Positions 1 through 6,276 of a stretch of DNA of 7,397 bases are shown here, piece after piece. Each line of letters starts with the position of its first letter. Within the stretch, counting starts at the first letter, position 1. The position numbers and the translations under genes were made by a program. The DNA is taken from NCBI GenBank assembly GCA_937967425.1, contig CALBST010000151.1, positions 1 through 7,397 on the forward strand. Direction: 5' to 3'. The notes under the pieces are model-generated. The model saw only the letters and a list, made by a program, of their open reading frames with translations, searched no databases and was not told the origin of the DNA. The DNA is from an uncultured Caulobacteraceae bacterium (GTDB lineage: Bacteria > Pseudomonadota > Alphaproteobacteria > Caulobacterales > TH1-2).

Positions 1-59
1 GAAGGCGAAACACCAGCGCAACAGGGCGGGATTAGACCGGAGCCTCTTCGGAGGGACCG

Positions 60-146
60 ATGAAACGCCAAGCCGCATACCTGATCACGCTCCTGCTCGC
101 GATCGCGCCAATTCTGCCCACGCTCGCCTCAGCCGCGACCGCCTGA
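60..146 (+). CDS. 28-aa signal-peptide-like microprotein
   Basis: This short ORF starts at ATG and ends at TGA (144-146). An almost ideal Shine-Dalgarno sequence, GGAGGGA at 50-56, lies 3 nt before the start. The product has a basic n-region (Met-Lys-Arg), a hydrophobic core at about residues 5-19 with a Leu-Leu-Leu run, and an Ala-Ser-Ala signal-peptidase-like site at residues 23-25. Only three residues would remain after cleavage. It could be a free membrane or exported micropeptide, or a leader peptide for the downstream acyl-CoA synthetase gene, which begins 51 nt later in the same reading frame. It could also be the N-terminus of a longer protein cut short by the TGA. No family is recognised. 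The support is the ribosome binding site plus the coherent signal-peptide architecture; expression is unproven. Confidence 0.5.
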   Translation: MKRQAAYLITLLLAIAPILPTLASAATA

Positions 147-185
147 CCGGTTTCGCTTCCGCGCGAACACGCTTATGTCTCGCGC

Positions 186-191
186 TGGAGG
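186..191 (+). promoter_or_regulatory. Ribosome binding site of the acyl-CoA synthetase
   Basis: TGGAGG lies 6 nt before the ATG at 198 and only 2 nt before the alternative ATG at 194. This spacing decides the start at 198, the frame that encodes the synthetase. Confidence 0.75.
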
Positions 192-197
192 CGATGG

Positions 198-1997
198 ATG
201 GGACCGCTCGAGCGGATTGCACGCGAGATCAGATTTCTGGACGGCCTGGTGCGCACGCTCTTCTCTGTGCGCACCATCGATCCCGACTCCGATTTCCTCA
301 TCTGCGACGATTTCGAAGCCGCCGTCGACAAATACGCCGATCACACCGCGATGGTGTTCGAAGGCGAACGCTACACCTATCGCCAGCTCGATGCGCTCGC
401 GAACCGCTTCGCGGCTTGGGCGGATGCACGAGGGCTGAAACACGGCGACACGGTCGCGCTGCTATTGCCAAACCGCGCCGAATACATCCCGGCCTGGGTG
501 GGCCTCACCAAACTTGGCGTCGCGGCAGCGCTCATCAATAACAATCTGACCGGCGCTGCGCTCGCGCATTGCCTCTCGATCTCAAACGCCGACCACGTCA
601 TCACCGATACGGAAGGGCTGGCCGCAACGGAAACGATCCGCGCTGGCTTGGCGCGGCCGTTGAGCTATTGGGTGATCGACGCCGACTTTCAGCCGGCGCC
701 TGATCGCCACGTGCTCGATCTGAAGGAGCCCAAGCGCGCGCCCGAGCGGCCGGCGAAAACCCGGCGCGCCGGGCTGAAGGCCCGCGATATCGCGCTCTAC
801 ATCTACACATCGGGTACAACCGGCATGCCGAAAGCCGCCAAGATCACGCACATGCGTGCGCAGCTCTATATGCGCAGCTTCGCCGCCGCGACAAAGGCCA
901 ATGCCGAGGACAGAATCTATTGCGTGCTGCCGCTCTATCACGCGACCGGCGGGCTGTGCGGCGTCGGCGCGGCGTTACTGAACGGCGGCACGGTTGTGCT
1001 GCGGCGAAAATTTTCGGCGACGCATTTCTGGGGCGACGTCGTCGACAACGGCTGCACCATGTTCGTCTATATCGGCGAGCTTTGCCGCTATCTGGTCAAC
1101 CAAGAGCCTGGCCCGAAGGATCGAGCCCACAAGCTGCGGCTTGCGTTCGGCAATGGCTTGCGGCCCGAGGTGTGGGAAGAGTTTCAAGCGCGCTTCACCG
1201 TCAAGCGGATTCTGGAATTCTATGGCTCGACCGAGGGCAACGTCTCGATGTTCAATTTCGACGGCCAGCCCGGCGCGATTGGACGGGTGCCGCCCTACCT
1301 GCAACGCAACTTCGCGGTGCGGCTGGTGAAGTTCGATGTCGAAGCCGAAATGCCAGTGCGCGATCAGAACGGCCTCTGCGTATTGTGCGCGCCCGGCGAA
1401 ACCGGAGAGGCCGTCGGCCTGATCAAAGATGATGCACGGCATAATTACACCGGCTACGCCGACAAGGCCGCGTCGGAACGCAAGATCCTGCGAGATGTCG
1501 TCGAGAAAGGCGACGCGTGGTTTCGAACCGGCGATCTGATGCGCCAGGACAAGGACGGCTATTTCTATTTCGTCGATCGCATCGGCGACACGTTCCGCTG
1601 GAAAGGCGAAAACGTTTCGACGACAGAGGTGGCCGAAGTGATCTCACGCTATCCCGGCGTCGACGAAGCCAACGTCTATGGCGTCAAGATCGACAACATA
1701 GATGGCCGCGCAGGCATGGCCGCGCTGACGCCTGGCGAGGATTTCAAACTCGAAGGCCTGCGTGACTATCTCGTGCGCGAATTGCCTAGCTACGCGCGCC
1801 CGATCTTTCTCCGCATCACGCCGGCGATCGAAACAACTGGTACGTTTAAGTTTCGCAAGGTCGATCTCGTGCGCGACGGCTTCAATCCGGCGAAGATCGA
1901 GCACGCGCTTTTTTTCGATGACCCGGAAGAGCAACGTTATGTGGCGATCACGCCGGAACTTTACGCTCGCATCCAGGCTGGCGCTTTCAAACTCTAG
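198..1997 (+). CDS. Long-chain acyl-CoA synthetase, FATP/VLCS type
   Basis: This 599-aa AMP-forming ligase activates long or very long chain fatty acids to acyl-CoA through an acyl-adenylate, feeding beta-oxidation or lipid synthesis. The ANL-superfamily motifs are in order. The phosphate-binding loop YTSGTTGMPK lies at residues 203-212 and the adenine-binding FYGSTEGN at 341-348. The hinge segment WFRTGDL lies at 441-447, and DTFRWKGENVSTTEV at 464-478 is the hallmark of the FATP/VLCS branch. TGTFK at 547-551 carries the likely catalytic lysine Lys551. The length is normal for the family. The start is supported by TGGAGG at 186-191, 6 nt upstream; an out-of-frame ATG at 194 is too close to that site. 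There is no clear N-terminal membrane helix in this product, although the short hydrophobic ORF upstream lies in the same frame. The stop TAG overlaps the stop of btuD on the other strand. The exact substrate chain length cannot be read from the sequence. Confidence 0.93.
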   Translation: MGPLERIAREIRFLDGLVRTLFSVRTIDPDSDFLICDDFEAAVDKYADHTAMVFEGERYTYRQLDALANRFAAWADARGLKHGDTVALLLPNRAEYIPAWVGLTKLGVAAALINNNLTGAALAHCLSISNADHVITDTEGLAATETIRAGLARPLSYWVIDADFQPAPDRHVLDLKEPKRAPERPAKTRRAGLKARDIALYIYTSGTTGMPKAAKITHMRAQLYMRSFAAATKANAEDRIYCVLPLYHATGGLCGVGAALLNGGTVVLRRKFSATHFWGDVVDNGCTMFVYIGELCRYLVNQEPGPKDRAHKLRLAFGNGLRPEVWEEFQARFTVKRILEFYGSTEGNVSMFNFDGQPGAIGRVPPYLQRNFAVRLVKFDVEAEMPVRDQNGLCVLCAPGETGEAVGLIKDDARHNYTGYADKAASERKILRDVVEKGDAWFRTGDLMRQDKDGYFYFVDRIGDTFRWKGENVSTTEVAEVISRYPGVDEANVYGVKIDNIDGRAGMAALTPGEDFKLEGLRDYLVRELPSYARPIFLRITPAIETTGTFKFRKVDLVRDGFNPAKIEHALFFDDPEEQRYVAITPELYARIQAGAFKL

Positions 1998-2761
1998 CGT
2001 TCGAAAATCGCGGCGAAGCTTTCACCGATGCGCTCCAGTCGGGCCTTGCATCCATAGGCTGCTTCGAGCGCCGCCGGCGTGAGCGCCGCCTCCGGCGGCC
2101 CCTCGGAGATAATGCGGCCCGAATTCATCACGACAACGCGATGCGCCACACTTGCAGCAAGCGCGATGTCATGGGTGGAGAAGATCACGCCTCCACCGCT
2201 CGCCGCGTAGCCGCGTACGATATCGGCAACAGCGAGCGCTTGCGCTGGATCGAGACCAGCGGTCGGCTCATCGAGCAGGAGCAAAGGTGCGTGCTGAGCG
2301 AGAGCGCGCGCAAGGTGGGCGCGGGCTTTCTCGCCGCCTGAGATTTCATCCATGCGCCGGCGTCGCAACTCTGTGAGCGCGCACGCATCTATGGCGGCGT
2401 CCACAGCCGCTTGATCCGAGGCCGCGAGGCGATCAGGCGCCGCCCCATGCGCGAAGCGGCCAAGTGCGACAAGCGCCTCAACCTTGATCGGCCAGATCGA
2501 TTGAGGTCGCTGCGGCAGGTACGCCGCGCGGAGCGCACGATCCCGCGCCGAGAGCGCGCCGGGACGCGCACCGCCAAGCGTGATCTCGCCCTCTGCCGGG
2601 ATGAGCCCAAGTGCGGCGCGCAACAGCGTCGTCTTCCCTGCCCCGTTCGGGCCGAGCAAAGCGGCGATCTCGCCGACTCTTATTTCAAGTGAAACGCCCT
2701 CAAGCGCTTGAACAGCGCCGAGGTTCGCGCTGACAGCGCGCAACGAAAGCAGCGCGCTCAT
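1994..2761 (-). CDS. btuD: Vitamin B12 ABC importer ATP-binding protein
   Basis: This 255-aa cytoplasmic ATPase powers B12 uptake. All nucleotide-binding motifs are intact: Walker A GPNGAGKTT at residues 37-45, Q-loop Gln84, the ABC signature SGGEKAR at 141-147, Walker B LLLLDEP at 160-166, D-loop AGLD at 168-171, and switch His197 (STHD). Length and motif spacing match the BtuD/FecE/HmuV subfamily of iron-siderophore, haem and cobalamin importers. Sequence alone does not separate these substrates; the B12 assignment comes from the cobalamin riboswitch ahead of the operon. The ATG overlaps the btuC stop by 4 nt (ATGA), so translation is probably coupled. Its TAG stop overlaps the convergent acyl-CoA synthetase stop, leaving no room for a terminator between the genes. 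Confidence 0.9.
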   Translation of the reverse strand: MSALLSLRAVSANLGAVQALEGVSLEIRVGEIAALLGPNGAGKTTLLRAALGLIPAEGEITLGGARPGALSARDRALRAAYLPQRPQSIWPIKVEALVALGRFAHGAAPDRLAASDQAAVDAAIDACALTELRRRRMDEISGGEKARAHLARALAQHAPLLLLDEPTAGLDPAQALAVADIVRGYAASGGGVIFSTHDIALAASVAHRVVVMNSGRIISEGPPEAALTPAALEAAYGCKARLERIGESFAAIFER

Positions 2762-3723
2762 GAATCGCCCCCCCGCGAGGCCAAACGCGCAGCAATGAGC
2801 GCAAACACCGGCCCACCGATCAGCGCGGCGGCGACTCCGAGCTTAAGCTCGGTATCGGTCGGCAACACGCGCACCATGATGTCGGCGCAAACCAGAAGCG
2901 CGCCGCCGGCGAGCGCGCTCGGCAAGAGCAAGCGAGCAGGATCGTGGCCTGCGAGCGCGCGCACCAAATGCGGCGCGGCAATGCCAACGAAGCCGATCAC
3001 GCCGGCGACCGCGGTTGCGCCGCCGGTACATGCAGCCGCGCCGAGGACAACCAACGCGCGCGTACTGGTGAGATCTGCACCGATTGCGGCGGCGGATTCC
3101 TCGCCAAGCGTGAGCGCCTGCAAGCCTCGCGCGGCGGAGAAGATCAGGCCCGCCCCAAGCGCCAGCAACGCGCCGGCGAGTGTAACATGTTCGAGCGACC
3201 GGCCCTCAACCGAACCGAGGGTCCAATTCACGAGATCGGCTAGTGCGCCGGGGTTCGGCGCCAAATTGAGCGCGAGCGCGATCAAGCCGCCGGCAAAGCT
3301 AGAAAGCCCGACGCCGATGAGCACTAAACTTGCCGGCCCGCGCGACGCCCAGCCAAGCGTGGTGACGAGCACTGCCGCCGCAAGCGCAAAGACAACCGCC
3401 ATCGCCGGTGCGAACGCGGCGAAACCGAATGCAAACGCGATCACAGCGCCGAGCGCCGCAAAGCCTGAAAGGCCAAGCACGCCGGAATCCGCCAGCGGAT
3501 TGCGCAAGAGGCCCTGCAGCGCCGCGCCTGAGAGGCCGAGCGCCGCGCCCGCCAGCCAGGCCGTAAGCGCACGCGGCAAGCGGATGTCCCAGACGATCGT
3601 TCTCGTCGCTGCGTCCTGCGCGAAGATGTCGGGCAACGCGACTGGGCCAAGGTAGAGCGCAGCGGCAAGCGCCAGGAGGCTAAGCGCCGCAAGCATAATC
3701 GAGATGCGAGCGCTGGCGCTCAT
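2758..3723 (-). CDS. btuC: Vitamin B12 ABC importer permease (FecCD family)
   Basis: This 321-aa, very hydrophobic inner-membrane permease would form the homodimeric translocation path of the importer. FecCD-family landmarks are visible: IRLPRAL at about residues 47-53 followed by the glycine-rich GAALQGLLRNPLADSGVLG stretch at 66-84, and the cytoplasmic coupling segment GVIGFVGIAAPHLVR at 241-255, which contacts the ATPase. Many membrane segments fill residues 7-30, 54-72, 85-124, 131-155, 180-197, 225-250, 266-283 and 296-313, compatible with the family's usual ten helices. Both ends overlap neighbours by 4 nt: its ATG with the btuF stop and its TGA with the btuD start. A siderophore or haem permease would look much the same; the riboswitch favours cobalamin. 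Confidence 0.9.
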   Translation of the reverse strand: MSASARISIMLAALSLLALAAALYLGPVALPDIFAQDAATRTIVWDIRLPRALTAWLAGAALGLSGAALQGLLRNPLADSGVLGLSGFAALGAVIAFAFGFAAFAPAMAVVFALAAAVLVTTLGWASRGPASLVLIGVGLSSFAGGLIALALNLAPNPGALADLVNWTLGSVEGRSLEHVTLAGALLALGAGLIFSAARGLQALTLGEESAAAIGADLTSTRALVVLGAAACTGGATAVAGVIGFVGIAAPHLVRALAGHDPARLLLPSALAGGALLVCADIMVRVLPTDTELKLGVAAALIGGPVFALIAARLASRGGDS

Positions 3724-4520
3724 GGTGCCCGCAACGCAGCAGCAATCGCTTCGGCAGCGTCGATTGCGTACCAGGCTTGGCAGGCGATCGATGCAGTGGG
3801 GAGCGTGACTGTCGGCGTGTCCGCAAGCGCACGGCGAAGCGCCGGATGCCGCGATGGCGACCAGGCGTTGACGCGATCGCGGCTCGTCTCGAAGAATCCA
3901 AGCGCGATCAGCGCCGGCGGCGTCTGCACCATGCGCTCGAGCGGCAACACTTGCCAGCCTTCTTCGGTGCGCACATTGCGTCCGCCCGCGGCGATGATCA
4001 CAGCGTCCAACATCGTGCCCCGGCCCGCAACCGCGCCGCCGCCTGTCAGATACATCACCGGCGCATTCGTGCGATGCGCAGAGAGACTGGCGAGCCGCGC
4101 ATCAAGATCGCGCGCAAGCGCTTCGCCTCGCTCTGTGTGGCCAAGCGTGTGTGCGGCGGCGAGAAGATCGGCGCGGGCGGACGCGAAGTCCGGTGCATCG
4201 CCAACCTCAAGTACGGGTACGCCAAAACGGCCATACACTTGCGCGGCGTCCCACGGGCCGCCCCAGTTGCGGACAACAAGATCGGGGCGCAGCGCGAGCA
4301 CTTCTTCAAGCGTGCCGCGTGTCTGGCGGATGCCACGCGCGCGATCGCGAAAGTAAGAATCATCGCGCAGCGATCCAATCGAGAGCGCGGCGATCTGCTC
4401 GCGATCGGCGAGCGCGAGCACGAACTGATCGGCGCAATAATCCAGGCTGACGATGCGGCGCGGGTCGGCCTGCGCGGCTGTCGCGCAGGCGAACGCAATC
4501 GCTGCAATGATCCAACGCAT
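3720..4520 (-). CDS. btuF: Periplasmic vitamin B12-binding protein
   Basis: This 266-aa substrate-binding protein would capture cobalamin in the periplasm and deliver it to the BtuCD complex. Residues 1-18 form a Sec signal peptide (hydrophobic core 4-16, AQA cleavage site at 16-18). Cys12 sits inside the hydrophobic stretch but has no proper lipobox, so the mature protein should be soluble. The mature N-terminus RRIVSLDYCADQFVLAL (from residue 21) and the later segment LRPDLVVRNWG are typical of the BtuF/FecB helical-backbone metal-receptor family. The ATG has GGAGG (4525-4529) 4 nt upstream, and this ribosome binding site can be masked by a hairpin directly after the riboswitch aptamer. It is the first gene after the riboswitch and is coupled to btuC by an ATGA overlap. 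No TonB-dependent BtuB receptor gene lies in the window. Confidence 0.87.
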   Translation of the reverse strand: MRWIIAAIAFACATAAQADPRRIVSLDYCADQFVLALADREQIAALSIGSLRDDSYFRDRARGIRQTRGTLEEVLALRPDLVVRNWGGPWDAAQVYGRFGVPVLEVGDAPDFASARADLLAAAHTLGHTERGEALARDLDARLASLSAHRTNAPVMYLTGGGAVAGRGTMLDAVIIAAGGRNVRTEEGWQVLPLERMVQTPPALIALGFFETSRDRVNAWSPSRHPALRRALADTPTVTLPTASIACQAWYAIDAAEAIAAALRAP

Positions 4521-4524
4521 CAGA

Positions 4525-4552
4525 CCTCCACGGCCGCATCCCGGGCCAAAGG
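4525..4552 (-). promoter_or_regulatory. Candidate btuF RBS-masking hairpin (expression platform)
   Basis: On the minus strand CCUUU (4548-4552) can pair with the btuF Shine-Dalgarno GGAGG (4525-4529), using two G-U pairs. Inside this, GGCC (4544-4547) pairs with GGCC (4532-4535), with a 2-nt bulge and an 8-nt loop. The loop contains GAUG, which could kiss CAUC in the L5 region of the aptamer. No U-tract follows, so translational control is more likely than transcription termination. The fold was drawn by eye, not calculated. Confidence 0.5.
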
Positions 4553-4557
4553 TTCAA

Positions 4558-4697
4558 CGCCGGCAGGTCTTCTGGCTTGCGGGTCGATGCGCGCTTGGCC
4601 CCTTCCCGGATCGCTCCAGTGGTGATGGCCAACGCACTCGCCGCTTACAGCTGCGGGAGCAGCCGCGGATTTGAACCGCGTTCCCTTAACCGGCGGA
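4558..4697 (-). promoter_or_regulatory. Cobalamin riboswitch aptamer
   Basis: Reading the minus strand, the conserved elements of the adenosylcobalamin riboswitch appear in order. The closing P1 strand CGCCGG (4690-4695) pairs perfectly with CCGGCG (4558-4563). GGGAA is followed by a stem CGCGG/CCGCG (4676-4680 with 4664-4668). The core reads GCTGCTCCCGCAGCTGTAAG near 4645-4663, then CCACTGG, GGGAAGG, and the B12 box GCCAGAAGACCTGCC at 4562-4576. When bound, this RNA normally lowers expression of B12 uptake or synthesis genes. It begins about 27 nt after the arsC stop and ends 37 nt before the btuF start, so it regulates btuFCD. No promoter was identified; transcription may start inside arsC or read through from it. 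Confidence 0.93.
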
Positions 4698-4724
4698 GGA
4701 TGTGTACGCGCGAGCGGCGCAACG

Positions 4725-5078
4725 TCAAAGGATTTCCTTCACGCGCTCCTTAGGACGCGCGAGCAGCGTGCCTTTGGCGGTGATGACGAACGGACGCTCG
4801 ACAAGCACCGGATGCGCGATCATTGCGTCAAGCAGCTTTGCATCGCTGACTTTTGAATCCAGCAGGCCGAGCTCTTCCGCCTCAGCGGCTTTCGTGCGCA
4901 GCGCTTGGCGTGGCGTGACGCCAGCGGCGGCGAAGAGCTCCTTCAGCTGCTTCTTGGTCCAGCCGACCTTCAGATATTCGATCACTTCGGGCTTGTAGCC
5001 GGCGGCTTCGATCATCTCGAGCACCTGGCGCGAGGTAGAGCATTTCGGGTTGTGATAAATGGTGGCTTTCTTCGCCAT
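4725..5078 (-). CDS. arsC: Arsenate reductase, glutaredoxin-dependent ArsC family
   Basis: This 117-aa cytoplasmic thioredoxin-fold enzyme would reduce arsenate to arsenite with glutathione and glutaredoxin. The nucleophile is Cys13 in the CSTSR loop (13-17). Arg61, Arg95 (in LVERPFV) and Arg108 (in ARPKERV) match the three arginines known from plasmid R773 ArsC (Arg60, Arg94, Arg107), shifted by one. Because the catalytic set is complete, it is a better fit to ArsC than to a Spx regulator or a YffB-like protein. The ATG at 5076-5078 is preferred over an in-frame TTG three bases upstream because GGAGG at 5086-5090 is 7 nt away. The start overlaps the upstream stop by 1 nt (TGATG). No arsenite pump or ArsR gene lies in the window, so export would need a gene elsewhere. 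Confidence 0.85.
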   Translation of the reverse strand: MAKKATIYHNPKCSTSRQVLEMIEAAGYKPEVIEYLKVGWTKKQLKELFAAAGVTPRQALRTKAAEAEELGLLDSKVSDAKLLDAMIAHPVLVERPFVITAKGTLLARPKERVKEIL

Positions 5079-5377
5079 CAATAATCCTCCTCGTCTTCCT
5101 CATCCATCGGGAAAAACGAAAAGCCGTCATTGATATCGAGCGGCTCAGCGACCTGTTCCACTTCTTCAAAGACGATTCGCGGCTGCAGATCGTCCCAGTC
5201 TCCCGGCGGCGGCTGCAAGTCTTCGTCTTCGAACAAAAGTTCGGAGCACAGCGTTTCAGCCTCACCTTGCGTCGGCGCTTCGACGTAGCGCGTCGTATAG
5301 AAACCGACGATCTCGACATTGTTGTCGATGATCACCGGAAAATCTTCACCGCAGGCGAAAAGACGAAACCAAGGCAT
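5078..5377 (-). CDS. Small, strongly acidic protein of unknown function
   Basis: This 99-aa protein has no recognised function. It has 28 Asp/Glu against 3 Arg and no Lys, and ends in the acidic tail DEEDEEDY. The N-terminal half begins MPWFRLF and contains GFYTTRYVEA (25-34) followed by a probable helix through residue 48, which looks like a small folded domain. The second half has PPPGDWDD (56-63) and a low-complexity acidic end. There is no signal peptide or membrane segment, so it should be cytoplasmic. The ATG overlaps the beta-lactamase stop by 1 nt (TAATG) and its stop overlaps the arsC start by 1 nt, strong evidence of a real, co-translated gene. I recall similar short MPW...GFYTTR proteins in other proteobacteria but cannot name a family. 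A role as an acidic decoy, chaperone or metal binder would be a guess. Confidence 0.8.
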   Translation of the reverse strand: MPWFRLFACGEDFPVIIDNNVEIVGFYTTRYVEAPTQGEAETLCSELLFEDEDLQPPPGDWDDLQPRIVFEEVEQVAEPLDINDGFSFFPMDEEDEEDY

Positions 5378-6273
5378 TAGCTGAAGTGCTCCACTATAAT
5401 GCGTGCAATCTCGGCGTGCGCGGCGTTGCGGGCGGCGGCGTCGACGGTGTTTGCGCCCAAGTACGCCGCAATGATGATCGGCGCGCGGTTTGGCGGCCAG
5501 GCGATGGCGACATCGTTGGTCGCGTTGTGCTCACCGTTCCAAGTGCCGGTTTTGTCGCCGACTCGCCAATCGGCCGGCAGGCCCGCGCGCAAGCGTCCGC
5601 GACCCGTCGGGCTCTCGACCATCCAACCAATCAGCATGTCGCGATGTGCGGGCGTGAGAACGCCGTCTTCGAGCAAGAAGCGCCGCAGCGTTCGCACCAT
5701 CGCATCAGGCGTCGTCGTATCGCGCTCATCGCCCGGCGGCACGTCATTGAGTTCGATCTCATGGCGATCAAGCCGCGTGACGCCATCGCCGTTCGCGCGA
5801 AGAAAGCGGGTGAAGCCCTCCGGCCCGCCTTGAATCTCCAAAAGCAGATTGGCGGCGGTGTTGTCGCTCATGACAACGGCGCCGGCGCACGCTTCCTCGA
5901 TCGTCATCCAGCCACGTTCCAGATGCTGGCGCGCGACCGGGGCGTAACTCAGCATATCGGACTGATTGAAGCGCACCTGCTCACCAAGCGGCGGGCCGCC
6001 GTTCTGCGCCATATGCAACTGCGCCGCCGCAAGCGCCCATTTGAAGGTGGAGCACATCGCAAAGCGCTCCTGGATGCGGCGCCCGATCCAATCGCCGGTT
6101 TCGGTATTCCACGCTGCGACGCCAACCCGGCCACCGATGCGCTGCTCGATCGCGGCAAAACGCGGATCATCCGGTGGGGATGTGTAGGCCGTCGTGTTGA
6201 GCGCGGTTTGCGGCGCGCAGGCGGCGAGCGCGAGGCCGCTCAAAAGCGTGGTGCGGCGGGTGACATTGTGCAT
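5377..6273 (-). CDS. bla: Class A beta-lactamase, probable Tat-exported lipoprotein
   Basis: This 298-aa serine beta-lactamase hydrolyses beta-lactam antibiotics in the periplasm. All class A motifs are present: CSTFK at 74-78 with nucleophile Ser75 and Lys78, SDN at 136-138, omega-loop EIELN at 172-176 with general base Glu172 and Asn176, and KTG at 241-243. Cys74 sits just before the nucleophile, but the region after KTG reads TWNGE, so the disulphide partner typical of KPC-like carbapenemases is not evident. The N-terminus TRRTTLL (5-11) resembles a twin-arginine signal and is followed by the lipobox LAAC (16-19), predicting a lipid-anchored mature protein at Cys19. The start is 3 nt after the acetyltransferase stop with only a weak ribosome binding site, suggesting translational coupling. 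No AmpR-type regulator is adjacent. The substrate range cannot be read. Confidence 0.92.
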   Translation of the reverse strand: MHNVTRRTTLLSGLALAACAPQTALNTTAYTSPPDDPRFAAIEQRIGGRVGVAAWNTETGDWIGRRIQERFAMCSTFKWALAAAQLHMAQNGGPPLGEQVRFNQSDMLSYAPVARQHLERGWMTIEEACAGAVVMSDNTAANLLLEIQGGPEGFTRFLRANGDGVTRLDRHEIELNDVPPGDERDTTTPDAMVRTLRRFLLEDGVLTPAHRDMLIGWMVESPTGRGRLRAGLPADWRVGDKTGTWNGEHNATNDVAIAWPPNRAPIIIAAYLGANTVDAAARNAAHAEIARIIVEHFS

Positions 6274-6276
6274 GCG

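Noticed and set aside
1..63. Open frame from the window edge ending at TGA 61-63, overlapping the microORF ATG as ATGA
   Set aside because: The 20 readable residues show no family features, and the other plus frames are equally undistinguished. It could be the tail of an upstream gene but cannot be supported from this window.
1908..1916. T-run that might be a terminator
   Set aside because: It lies inside the synthetase coding sequence encoding Leu-Phe-Phe, and I see no GC-rich stem directly before it.
2708..3655. 315-codon open frame on the plus strand
   Set aside because: It is antisense to btuC, rich in Ala, Ser and Pro and low in complexity, as expected from the reverse of a hydrophobic permease gene.
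3777..4625. 282-codon open frame on the plus strand
   Set aside because: It is antisense to btuF and runs through part of the riboswitch; its Arg-rich, motif-free translation fits a shadow frame.
4698..4724. Possible terminator between arsC and the riboswitch
   Set aside because: No stem followed by a U-tract is visible on the minus strand, so readthrough from arsC remains possible.
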